From Trichopria drosophilae (Eukaryota; Arthropoda; Insecta; Hymenoptera; Diapriidae): DNA of 64,000 bases. Positions within the stretch are counted from its first letter, which is position 1, and each line of letters begins with the position of its first letter. The DNA lies in assembly GCA_030407085.1 (NCBI GenBank), contig CM059582.1, positions 203,092,001 through 203,156,000 of the forward strand, read 5' to 3'. The notes under the pieces are model-generated. The model saw only the letters and a list, made by a program, of their open reading frames with translations, was not told the origin of the DNA and searched no databases. Position numbers and translations under genes: made by a program. Of the stretch, positions 33,511-44,574 are shown piece by piece.

Positions 33511-35420
33511 AAGAATCATAAGTTCAGAACGGAAAAAGACTCCGTCAATGTTTTTTTAAATGAACCCTGAAATATTCTCCCAAACAATGGTATATTCTTT
33601 AAACAAAAATTTTATTTATAACTTTATGAAAATTGTAATTGAAAAATGTATTATATATAAAAAGTTATAAATGATAAAACTTTGCAATTACCTTTGTTCG
33701 ATAGTGTCGCTCATATGATGTTTATGAATCAGCGACAGGATCAGCCTCAGAGTTCCGGATTGCTGGGAGAGATTTTGACAATCTTTTGTGAAAATCTATT
33801 TTCACAATTCAAACGAGAAGGGATTTCGTATCCTTAGTACCTGCAAATAAACATTGAAATTTCACAAAGAACCTTATTATAATTTTGTGGCATAATTGTT
33901 ATGATAATAAAATAGTACTCATCAGAATATATCCTCTCGATTTATTCCAGATACATATTTCTCTTCTTTTAACATTGCTGAAACAGTAAACCAACACTTA
34001 TCGATAAATTTATTAGTCAACCTCTTATATCAATCTTATAACCTACATATTACTCTAATACGTATTGACAATTCTTTTTATGTCTATTATTATAGGTTCA
34101 ATACCCATAATCTATTATATTTTCCATACAAAATTTCCTTTTGGGAGTGTGCGACCACACATAGAAACAAAAATATTAAAAGGTAAACAAATAATTTTTT
34201 ACAAAATAACGATAAGTGCACTTATTTGCTTCAAATATTTTGCACAATTTTAAGAAATCAATTATTATTAAGTAAATTCCCTTCATTTTAAACGTTATTT
34301 ATTATTTATTACTTAAAAATATGAAACACTAACCTTTTTCGATCCAGTAATCTGTGCGACATTACGGCGATATTTTGTCAATTACAAATTGACTTTTATT
34401 CGGCAGCGTCGCACTAGTCACTTTGAAAATTGCTGTCATCAGCTGCTATTAATTCTTCCACTACTAATAGAGAATTACATTGTTCGTTCGTCGTTAAATC
34501 GTCGGTAAGGAAAGTTACCTACAGGAATATCTGTAGAGTTGAACTTGTCGATTGTACAATGTCTCGACTGTTATCTCTGTTTCACTAGACAGTTTCTTTC
34601 TATTTCTGTCTATCAAACGTCGATGAAAATCGGAACGGTCTTTTTCGAGTCATTGTCGTTTATGAACATTTACTCAGGACGACTGGTACAGATGTGGTAC
34701 AGATGTAAATAGTTTGAGGTTAGGTTGTTTTCGTTATTTTGTTTCTGTCGTCGACTATAACCAGATTATCGAAATGCTTCATACGTAATTTTCCGCAGCA
34801 AATTCGACTGTCAGGTCAAACGTACAGCACACCATTAGGTGTTAATTTTAACTCGTTAGTCAAAATATAGATTGTATAAAGCATATTGACCGATTAAGAC
34901 ATTTCGCCCTCGTAGTCGAAAGGCGAGATCATATTGACTTAAAAGTTAGCATGATATCGACTTGTTTATTCGACTTTGAAGACATATTTTTGGTCCAGAT
35001 TTCGTAAATTCGACCTAATGTATAACTTTGAAGTCATAGGACTTTAAAGGCATTTCTTAAGTTATATTTAGGTGATTTCCGACCTGCGTTTAGGTCTACA
35101 ACGTCTATTTGACTTAAAGGACAATTTTTTGGTCGAAAAGTGATAAATTTTACTTGATTAGGGCATTGGCTTTGGCTTGGTTGACATAACTTCTCTTGTT
35201 GCGTGGGATGTATTTATTCTTTCTGTAGAAGTAATTACATACAATTTATAAAAATGTTACTAACTTAGAGCAATTCCACCCATTTGATCATAAGATTTTT
35301 GGACCATCTCTCCAATTTTAATGAAATCTGGAAATATGTTTTTTTATTTGTGTTGAATTTGATAGGTTTTTAACTTGTAAGACGTTTTTCAAAATTTAAA
35401 AAATTTTTTTAGTTGCCACT
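33511..35420. other. no gene seen
   Basis: AT-rich non-coding sequence. Short frames (for example 34065-34253) lack homology or start context. No strong repeat was noted. Confidence 0.5.
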
Positions 35421-36423
35421 TGTCAATAACCGAGCGAAACGCGAAATGAAACTACAGTTTCTTGATCAAACAACAAACTTTATTGCTTAATGGCGACGAT
35501 TAAACGGACCGGCAACTATTCGGCTGAGCGATCGAAATCGAAAGAGGGCGACGGCATGGAGACACCCGAATTTATACACCGCCGTTGCTAACGAGGATAA
35601 ACAGCGGTCGTTAGGGAACTATTTTCAATTGTTTTTTCCGGACGCCTACGTTCGAATTTGTCTAGAACATTCTAGATTCTTTCCATAATCAAATTGAAAT
35701 ATCGAAATGCCAAATTGTATTTAATCATAAATCTCGCCAACAAGATTAGATGAATCCTAATAAATAAATATGATGAATCAATTTCATAAATTCGGAGCAC
35801 AAGCATCCATTCAATCATAATTCCATCAATCGGAGCACAAGCTTCCGTCTTCATACATTTTCCACCAATTAGAGCGCAAGCATCTATTGGATTCGTGATT
35901 TCCATTGGATCGGAGCACTAGCATCCGCTAAACTTGTATTTCCCCGAATCGAAGCACTAGCATCCGATTCTCCATACAAGTTTCCTCCAATTAGAGCACA
36001 AGCATCTATTGGGTTCCTGGTCACCGCTAAATCGGAGCACTAGCATCCGACGAAATCGTATGTCCCTGAATCGAAGCACTAGCATCCGATTCTCGATACG
36101 AGTACCGATAATGCAGTTTTCTTCATTCGAAGCGCTAGCATTCGATTAAACATGCAACTATCAGTATCCATTGTTGACGTTAATACAGTCAACAGTCGTA
36201 TAAAATTGGAGCACAAGCATCCAAAGTTCTCGTACATACCCGAAATGCATTTCATTAAAAAGAAGCACTAGCATTCAGTTCTACATGCAAATCAGGCGCA
36301 ATATTAATTTGGCACGTTCGATATTCAATTGCAAATATTAATCAAAGATTACATCCCGGATAATTTAACAAAGCATTAGACTGAATTCTTATGTATCCAT
36401 ACTGCCGTGACTCATCCGTTACA
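35421..36423 (-). repeat. possible solo LTR or decayed element containing hairpin array
   Basis: The plus strand starts TGTCAATAACCGAGCG and the right end reads CTCATCCGTTACA, so TG...CA ends are present. On the minus strand TAAGCAATAAAGTTTG near 35470-35490 resembles an LTR polyadenylation region, and TGTAACGGATGAGTCACGG resembles an LTR start. No target duplication is found, so this is tentative. Confidence 0.3.
35785..36285. repeat. array of eleven about 40-bp hairpin repeats
   Basis: A core AGCAC(T/A)AGCAT occurs at (GCAC/GCGC position) 35797, 35835, 35874, 35915, 35954, 35996, 36037, 36076, 36132, 36211 and 36265. The first eight are 38-42 bp apart. The bases flanking the core are complementary but differ between units, for example CCAATTAG...CTATTGG, AATCGA...CCGATT and TTGG...CCAA. 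On the minus strand the units spell repeats such as IDACALI and SDASAPI, but stops and length changes argue against coding. Confidence 0.7.
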
Positions 36424-36554
36424 TAGACTCTTTTAAGTTTTAATTCACGATATCGTCGACATTTTAGAAGGGCCCGTACAATAATGACCTATAGGCGCCC
36501 GTCTTTGCGGCTGCAGCCGACTTCGTGAGGAGTACCCCCATTCGGGTGTGCAAT

Positions 36555-36586
36555 GGTGGAGGGAAAACTGCAGAAAAACCTCCACC
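36555..36586. repeat. short hairpin
   Basis: GGTGGAGG and CCTCCACC pair around a 15-nt A-rich loop, in a GC-richer patch (36470-36600) unlike its surroundings. Confidence 0.4.
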
Positions 36587-36599
36587 GGGTACCGCAAAT

Positions 36600-38100
36600 T
36601 AAAATACATTGATTTAGTTCGCAACACCACTGATTTAAAATTTTTGCCACTTTTTTTTTTAAACACATGTATCTTTTTTACTACATGTCCGATAAAAATA
36701 ATTTTTTTCTTAAATTGATTACAATAGGGTTTACTTTTCACACAAGAATAACTAATAAAAAAAATTTTTAATTAAAAAAAAAGTTTAAAAAATGTTTTTA
36801 TATTCAATTAGTTAAAAAAATATATCTTCGAATCAACATTTTCTTTGTGTAGTTATAGTTTAGGATATTTAGAATAAGTCCTGAAAGTTTCATGATGGGG
36901 AGCAAATGGGGCGGGGCGGATGCGGGCAACATGGTTCCAGAGTCACGACTACATCCCTCACGCGGCCATCATATAAGACCTGAGCGCAATGATCAAGTAA
37001 GATGTAAAACGTGATGGCAGCAATAAAGGAGGGTTGACTTTTGCACAAACAAATAATATTCACAAGAAGAAAGTTTGTTAAAAGGGCGATTTGAGAAATC
37101 AATTACAATTTCAGACACACAAAAATTATATGCCTTATTTTTGCATCACAAACCAAATTATAGACAATTGTTTTTCTAATGGTACAACAAACATGAAACA
37201 ATATATAATGTAAAGGATTAAAATACATCATTCTCCCTTTGGCATTGTACTAAAAACAGTTCTTTGGCCTGAGTAAAAAATAAAAGTAAGCATAAAAATA
37301 ATAATATGCAAAAAAAAAATAAAACCCTCCTGGGTACGGAGGAAAACAGAATAAAAATCTTAATTTTTAAATATTTATTATTTATACAAATATAGGTATA
37401 GCCTTGTTAGTTACAGCGAATTTTAAATGTTGCTCAAACTATCAACAATGGCTTATATGATACTAAAAACCAGCAAGCAATAAATTTTATACAGAAAAAA
37501 TCAATTTTTTATCGGAAAAAAAGAAATTAAATAAAACAGCGCATTAGCTATGACCAACCAGGTTTGTCCAATTAGAGTGAAGCAACTATTTCCCCCATCA
37601 AGTTATTGTATAATTCTAAAAACACCTAGAAAATTTTCCATGGAAATATTCTCATACTGTCTGATTTCAGCGGGATATACTCATGTAACTGAAAAAGTTT
37701 TTTTGCATTTTCATGAAGTAACTAAAATCCTGTTTTCAAATTTCCCCGACAGTGTGAGAATTTTTTCTGGACATTGTAGGATATAACGGCATTTTACGGA
37801 TATATCCCGCTAAAACAAGACAGTATGGGAGTTTTTCCATGATGAGCACTGAATCTTTTGCAATCCTACGTCAAAAATTCCAACCTTTTTTGATGGATTA
37901 AACTTTTGCAAAACAATGCAACTGCCACGAGATAACGTAGCTAACGGCTCTTACATGTTGACATACAGACGTTGACAAAATTGAGCTTCAAGAGGTTTTC
38001 TTAGTTTACGGATTAAAAGCATTTCTCGTAATGTTATATACAATTTGTAAAAACGCGCAACTGTTCATCAAACTTGTCGGAAATTAAAATCATAGTTATT
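36600..38100. other. no gene seen
   Basis: AT-rich, low-complexity sequence. No recognisable domain in either strand. Confidence 0.5.
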
Positions 38101-38108
38101 ATCTAGAA

Positions 38109-38190
38109 GAGCGGTCGCTCCTCGCGCCAAGTTCTTATCATACCTTATGACCGAATGTACATACAGTATATATATAGCGCGCGGCGACCG
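38109..38190. repeat. inverted repeat with GC-rich arms
   Basis: AGCGGTCGCTCCTCGCGC on the left faces GCGCGCGGCGACCGCT on the right, across a TA-rich centre with TATATATA. Confidence 0.5.
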
Positions 38191-38488
38191 CTACTATTTA
38201 CCGCGACCAGAGACTTTTTTCATGCGCGCCCAATGCATTCTGCGTTTTCCTATTTTTCAGACTGATAATCGGGAGTTCTGGATATGCCCAATATTTTGTA
38301 TTTTTTTTTCTTCAATTTGAACCAAATTCGGTCGGAATCCGTTTGGTAGATCGCTATAGATATCCTTATTTCATTTATCACGTGATTGATTTCAATCATA
38401 CTTTTGATTTCAATATGACATATATAGTGGTGTACGTAAAACCTAAAAAGATCAGTTTCCATGAGTCTCAATCGCGACAGTCGCGACC

Positions 38489-38510
38489 ACTGTTCGTTAA
38501 TACGAACAGT
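38489..38510. repeat. perfect 9-bp hairpin
   Basis: ACTGTTCGT TAAT ACGAACAGT. Confidence 0.5.
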
Positions 38511-39051
38511 GTTGTCGTTTTGACGTTTGTGGAATAGAAGAAGAAGACACCTTTATGAAAAAATTAACCTATGAGATGACAAAATAGAGATCTTCCGGAA
38601 AAGTGGCTTGGAGAACCTGATTGGGTTCCAAAAACTCTACAAAAACGTAAGTGAACTTTTCTCAATCTAATGTTGAAATGATTTTGTAAGTGTAGTTTAT
38701 AATTTACAAAAGAATCTTCGTAGTTGATTGCTGGAAAGAAATTGAAAACGATTATAAAAAAGTGTAAACAACGGTATTAAGAATTTAAATAATTTTTCGT
38801 AATGTCATGTATCATGTACAGAGAGCAGCAAATACTAGTGGTTTGTCTTTCCGACACAGCTGGCTTGTGTCTATCCAATGTGTATCCAAATATCTAATGT
38901 GTATCCTTTAGGATCCTCGGTACGCCAAACACTGTTCAACTTCATTTCTGGCACCGGCGTTCGATCGAATAAATTGTTATACCGCTATACTACTGCTTGT
39001 TTTTACCGCAGAAACTTTATTTTAGGCGAATAATAATTTTTTTGTAATTGC

Positions 39052-39292
39052 GGGCGTAAAGTTCGTGCGTAAAGTTCTTTTGATGCCTATCTTTCGCACA
39101 TAAAGTAAACTTTTATGCACTCCCGACGACGAAATTCGTAAAATGACCGGTCGTGCGTAAAGTTATACTTTTACGCACTCAAGCAGGCATCAAAACTTTA
39201 CGCACTCACTTTACGCGCGCAAATACAAAAAATAGGATACCTAATAAGGGTGTAAAGTACTTTTACACCCTTGTTAGGTAATGTACTATCCT
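39052..39292. repeat. hairpin-rich MITE-like segment with GTGCGTAAAG repeats
   Basis: Multiple inverted copies of GTGCGTAAAG / CTTTACGCAC occur. The long-range pair GTGCGTAAAG...GATGCCT and AGGCATC...CTTTACGCAC spans 39068-39204. A strong hairpin 39240-39278 has 16 of 17 bp paired (CCTAATAAGGGTGTAAA arm) around five bases. Confidence 0.55.
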
Positions 39293-39439
39293 TACATCTC
39301 ATCACTGTACATATAGGCTGTAAGTTGCGACTTCTATCCGCTATTCATATACTTAGTCATCGTGCGTATTAGTTTGTATTTTACTTTGTAAGTTTTCTAC
39401 CTCATTTTTATTAATTATTGCTACCCATTCGGAACTCAC

Positions 39440-39492
39440 TCTCTATGGGCCTTTGTACCCCAAACATGAGTTTCAAATAAACTAACTAACTA
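39440..39492 (+). repeat. probable LINE 3' tail with (CTAA)n
   Basis: GGGCCTTTGTACCCC followed by CAAATAAACTAACTAACTA resembles the 3' end of a non-LTR element with its terminal short repeats. No coding part is seen upstream. Confidence 0.3.
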
Positions 39493-40489
39493 TATATGTC
39501 ATATTGGTCGGAAAAAAGAAAAAAGTATGATTGAAATCAATCACATGATAAATAAAATAACGATCTCTATAGCGATCTATCAAACGGATTCCGACCGAAT
39601 TTGGTTCAAATTGAAGAAAAAACAAAATTAAAAATATTGGGCATTTCTAGCAATCAACTACGAAGATTATTTGTAAATTATAGACTACACTTACAAGATC
39701 ATTAGTGCCATAGTTCGCCCAGCTTCGATGTTTACACATTTTTAAGCATTTCTTGGCATTTTGAGTATGAAATGCACTAGAAATGTATTTGCGATATATG
39801 ATAATTAATAAAGAAAGTATGTAATAATATACTTGATTGTTACAGTTGATTGTCGATGTTATGAAACAATTTAATTACGAAACAGTCCCTCTTTTTGGCT
39901 TCAATGGGTTGGCTGGGGACAGCTTGACTAAATTAGTGTGTTGACATCGGTTTTCTGACATCCTGGCTGTTGAAAAAGTAGAAATTTTGCATCTTCTGAA
40001 AATTTATTGAAACGTAAGTAAACATTTCTGAAATGTAATCTTCCACTGATCTTGGGAGTACATTTTTTCATTTACAAAGGAATCTCCGTAATTGACTTAT
40101 ACGAGAAAGGAAAAAACGATTAGAAGGATGTGTTACTTCTAATTATCGTATTAAGAATTTAAGTCTTTACACGTAATGATATATTCTGCTGTTATTTCAA
40201 GCACCGAAGTTCTTCCATCTTTGTCTATTTGCATTTTTTAAAATATTTTCTGTATTTTAAGCTTGAAGTGCACTTGCGATAAAATTGTGATACGCAACTA
40301 TTCATAATCAAAGTGCACCTGATATATTTATCTTCTACAGTCGATTGTTAGGATTTCCATGACAGGGAATGCTACAAGAAGTACAAATAGATAAAGCTGG
40401 AAGAACATGGTAGCTCGAAATAATAGCAATATGTATCGCAAAATTTGTTAGCAACTATTCCTTCTCTATAAGTATATCTTTGTGATGTA

Positions 40490-40850
40490 CTATTCAATTC
40501 TATTTGATATGGAGATTGAATGGATAAACAAAATTTCGAAAGCACCATCTATCCCAAATTTAAAATTAACCATTGCTACACCACGCTTTAAATTCAGAAA
40601 TTCAATGAAACCGCAAATATCGTTACAGCATATTGCACCTTTGCGTATGATAGACGTATCGTTTTTGTCCGCTCTCAAAATCAAAATATTTTATCTCAAA
40701 ATAGTTATCCAAAGAATGAATATTTTCGTAAAGTTTTTTAAAATTTTTTCGATGATATCTCTACTGTCCGTAGCTATACGAACAGTACTCGCAATACCCA
40801 GAGTCACATTTTGGCTTAAATTGAAATTTGCTTGAATGGTCTTGATATTA
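40490..40850 (-). pseudogene. unrecognised protein-like fragment with one stop
   Basis: The minus strand is open from about 40850 to 40490 except for one TAA near 40700. It reads LSQNVTLGIASTVRIATDSR and later ICGFIEFLNLKRGVAMVNFK, which looks protein-like. The plus strand is also open, so this could be chance. I cannot name a family. Confidence 0.2.
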
Positions 40851-40859
40851 TCAGCAGAA

Positions 40860-42420
40860 ATGACTGTATGAACAGGCTTTTAATTAATCATTAATTTAGT
40901 TGCTTTACCTCAACGTTTGAAAGCTCAAGAACCTCTCCATTATTATGTTTTTTTTTAATCATCGGTTTTTAACTTCATTTTACAGTTTTTACGTGTTTTC
41001 CTATAATCTTTACTTCGAATAAAAAAATAAACGTTGTCGGTAAACACTGTTCAACAAAAAAATTTTTTTTTTTCTATATTTTGCTAGAAGTTAAGTGGAT
41101 TTCGGCCGATCCAGTAGTTCATTTCTTATTTACAATATAGATTCAATTTTTTTTAAACTTCTTTATTTTGAAATTTATTATTTTTTATGATGTCAACAAA
41201 GATTAATCGTTGAAGAGAGGTCTTAAATGTTATACTAGATAGTAAACAGGTTCGAAATAATCATTCAACTAAAGGTGTGAACCAGTCCCTCCCTATAATT
41301 TATTTACATATATAGGGCATTCCACGTGACATCGGCAACTTTTTTCACACAATTTTTAAATTTAGTTACCTATATGATTTGATTATTATTCTTGACCACA
41401 TACAACATTTTCATTTCGACTGTAGTGAAAGTAGAGTATATTTAGAAAAAATTAATTTTCTATGCCTGTAATGTTAAATTTACGTACACACAATAACGTC
41501 ATGACCAACGAATAATGTACCACATGTTTTTTGTAGCTTTTTCAATGCCCGCTTTCTATATATAATAAAAAATATCCGCTTTAAGGGATTATTAAAGAAT
41601 GGGCTTAAAAATCAGTTTTAAAATGTTTATTGTACAAATTTTAAAAGAAAACCCCGCTTTAAAATTCTGAAAAAATTTATAAAAAATATACAGTATATAC
41701 TCTTTATGGCGACATAGTTGAAATTATGGTTATAGATCGGTTTACATTTAAAAAATCGATCTGAAAATCGTGAATAAATAGAAGTCGCCTGATTAACATG
41801 TAAAGTGCATGATTCAGGGGACTTATTTTTTTCAAATTCAACCTCAATTATCTCGGTCAAATTTGGTCGAAAAAAATTGTTTTCATTTTGATGGTAATGT
41901 AATCTACAAGATGCATTTAAGATGATTTCTCGTGGAATTCCCAATACATAATAACCACAAATGTGAATAATATCAAACAATACTGTAATGCTATCATAAA
42001 CTGCACTTTAGATTCTATGTTTGAAATTATTAACAGTCAATATTTCGCCACAAAAAATGCATCAGATCATTTTAGTTTGTATTGTCATACGTTATCTTAA
42101 TCATTACATATAATTTACTTGTGTGTTTTCTAGATGTTTGTCATTATAAAATATGGAAAACGGCAACTAATAAATGATATAAGTAATATTCATCATTTAT
42201 ACACAATAATAATGAATTTTCGCGAGTCGTGCATCATTACGTTAATTTGGACTTGGAGAAAGATGCCATCTATATATGAATGACAGTGAATATGTTTTAA
42301 TCAAAATTACAAAAAGTAGTAGGTATAAATTGGTCAAAATGTACGCCCAGATATAAATTATTGATATAGTTTGCGTAAACAGCGGCTTTACCCATTTGTC
42401 ATATATTTTAAATGCACTTA
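40860..42420. other. no gene seen
   Basis: AT-rich non-coding sequence. Short frames at 41627-41980 have no recognisable domain. Confidence 0.45.
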
Positions 42421-42439
42421 TCGACGTATATGCAAAAAT

Positions 42440-42545
42440 CTTTTTTGTGCCAATGTGAAAGTGAACCTTGTTTTCAGCTCGGCCCGCAACCCTCACTTTC
42501 ACAGAAAACAAAAATTTACGTACTTTTATTGAAAACTATTATATA
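42440..42545. repeat. dispersed hairpin repeat, copy 2
   Basis: Stem TGTGAAAGTGA (42454-42464) and TCACTTTCACA (42493-42503), loop with GGCCCGCAACCC. Homologous to 806-861, with stem differences compensated on both sides. Confidence 0.65.
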
Positions 42546-43014
42546 AAAACATAAAAGTGCAACTACATTTCTCAATCGAATGCAACAGTAGATTGACATT
42601 AACACTGCACCGGACATGTAATCCATTCTCACTTCCTGGACGTAGCTTAAAATTTCAGTATTTTTTTCGAATTACTACTTTTAAGAGAAGTAGGTATACA
42701 GACGTTTCCAGAATTTAGTTACATATCTTCTGTTAGGTATGCGAGCGTTGACGTCACTTCAGGATAATTATATTTTACAAAACAATACGACGTATACTAT
42801 CTCAAACAAATAACAGATACTTCATTAGGGTAAGAAAATATGTGTGGTCGTAAACTGATATCGTCTCTGGAATGTGGATATTATGACCTGTCCCTTTCTA
42901 ACTGACCAATAGCCTGACGGTTGTTTTTGTTATTGTTGTGTTGCCCCCTTCTTCAGACTCGTATACACTGTTATTGATGTTTCCACTTACAATCGAGCCA
43001 GACACTGAGCTCAC

Positions 43015-43164
43015 CTGAGAATTTCGCCAGCATGCTGCCGCTATATCCCCACTCTCGAACGCAGCCTTTCTCCGACGGTACACGAACCGGCCGAAGGTAA
43101 TGGTGGGGCTAAGCGCGGTGGGTGCCGTTAAATTAGTTCCGCGGAGAGACTGCAGTCTGCGAAG
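43015..43164. promoter_or_regulatory. GC-richer putative bidirectional promoter
   Basis: A CpG-containing patch in AT-rich surroundings. On the plus side it leads to an ATG at 43165 with a spliced frame. On the minus side a frame RRRKAAFESGDIAAACWRNS ends at a CAG/GTGAGC donor (43013-43017), so a divergent transcript is possible. No TATA box is obvious. Confidence 0.3.
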
Positions 43165-43469
43165 ATGTCGCTAGCTCGGTGCGCATACGCGTACAGGAGT
43201 TGTCTTACGCCGCGCATCTTGCATTTGAATTCAAGTAAGAATTTCCGTGTTCATACCATACCGTATCGGCAAGGAATTTTAACGATATGCAAATAAATTT
43301 CTTACCCTAAGTACAAATAAAACTAGTACTAAGTATAGTGCAGGTGAAAAGTGCATAGTTTAACTGATATTGTGCTACGTATTGATTAGACACTAGTGTG
43401 CAATCAAATTTTGAAAAAGTGAAAAAGGCTTCCGGGAATTGGCAACCGAACTTTCTGGACGAAATCAAT
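43165..43469 (+). CDS. first two exons of a possible gene with mitochondrial-type N-terminus
   Basis: Exon 1, 43165-43234, starts MSLARCAYAYRSCLTPRILH: no acidic residues and several Arg, as in mitochondrial presequences. It ends at a GTAAGA donor. Exon 2, 43390-43469, joins in phase (one plus two bases) and encodes FEKVKKASGNWQPNFLDEIN up to a strong GTAAGT donor. The acceptor before exon 2 (GATTAG) has a poor pyrimidine tract. Downstream exons were not found, so the product is unknown. If real, later repeats (101-bp tandem, P element) sit in its introns. Confidence 0.35.
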
Positions 43470-43616
43470 GTAAGTTAACTTTTATGCTTATCATTTTCCT
43501 ATTAGGATATGTAATGCCCTTATGAATAAAATTATATTAGAATTATATTAGAATAATCTAGAATTAATATACATCCTTTTAAAGGTGAAATTCGAATGAA
43601 TGGGATATGAACGAAT

Positions 43617-44030
43617 GGGATTCGAATGTATGGAGTATATGTACGATGTACGAATTGCAAAATGAAGTGTGAATTTAGACATTTGGGCGTATGCGTACAC
43701 TTTGATTTTTAGATAAAGGGATTTGATTGTATGGAGTATATGTACGATGTATGAATTGCAAAACGAAGTGTGAATTTAGAGATTTGGGCGTATGCGAACA
43801 CTTTAATTTTTAGCAGGATAAGTTCAAGGGATTTGAATGTATGGAGTATATGTACGATGTACGAATTGCAAAATGAAGTGTGAATTTAGACATTTGGGGG
43901 TATGCATACACTTTGATTTTTAACTCAAGGGATTTGAATGTATGGAGTATATGTACGATGTACGAATTGCAAAAAGAAGCGTGAATTACGGTCAGTCTGT
44001 AAAACAGCAATTTAAAAGTTGTGACTCGCT
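43617..44030. repeat. tandem repeat, unit about 101-110 bp, four copies
   Basis: TGGAGTATATGTACGATGTA recurs at 43631, 43732, 43842 and 43943. One copy has a 9-bp insertion (GCAGGATAA). A partial fifth unit follows the microsatellite at 44085-44150. Confidence 0.8.
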
Positions 44031-44076
44031 TATTGTCTAAATAAAGTCGATATTATTATTATTATTATTATTATTG
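44030..44076 (+). repeat. AATAAA plus (ATT)n tail
   Basis: CTAAATAAAGTCGAT followed by about eight ATT units interrupts the fifth 101-bp unit. It looks like the 3' end of a short LINE or SINE insertion. Confidence 0.5.
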
Positions 44077-44389
44077 TTAATTTAGACATTTGGGCGTATG
44101 CGTACCCTTTGATTTTTAACAGGGTAAGTTCAAGGGATTTGCATGGATATAATTGAACAAAGCAGAGAATATAAATGAAAATATAAAAAAATAACTGAAA
44201 TTAATGTATGGAGTATAAATTTTGGTTTACTGAGTTATTCTAAAGTTGAAAAATTACCTTGTTACGGTCTTTTTTTCTAACTACACTGTAAACAATCTGT
44301 AATAAAAGGAACAACATATAACGGATATTTTACAAGCTCATTGTAAATTTACTACATTAAGCATAGGAAAATTACAATGAGTATTTATT

Positions 44390-44402
44390 TATTTATTTAT
44401 TA
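44390..44402. repeat. (TATT)n microsatellite
   Basis: Short TATTTATTTATT run before GGGTTAAAAACCCC. Confidence 0.6.
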
Positions 44403-44574
44403 ATTAACGGGTTAAAAACCCCATAACAAAAAAAGAAATACAGAATAGTATAAATGCAAATTAGCATAAAATATGTATATAATGCCATATGTAAAGCGCC
44501 AACAAGAACAAAAACACAGCTATTACTAATGTTTAAATGAAATGTAAAGAACTTATATAATAATCACATTTAAT

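Larger units (their letters stand above)
38285..39705. repeat. nested inverted duplications
   Basis: Arms 38285-38427 and 39492-39643 are inverted copies (sharing TGCCCAATATTTT and the GGTCGGAATCCGTTTG stretch). A second inverted pair is 38679-38735 and 39647-39704 (ATCTTCGTAGTTGATTGCT core). A diverged direct copy of the second arm lies near 40010-40200. It looks like a decayed foldback or DNA transposon. Confidence 0.6.

Noticed and set aside
35672..35905. Minus-strand frame with repeated IDACALI-type peptides
   Set aside because: Repeat units vary in length with no frame conservation. The pairing of stems explains the pattern better than coding.
35421..36423. Firm call of a solo LTR
   Set aside because: TG...CA ends and a polyadenylation-like word exist, but no target duplication or second copy in the window, so it was kept only as tentative.
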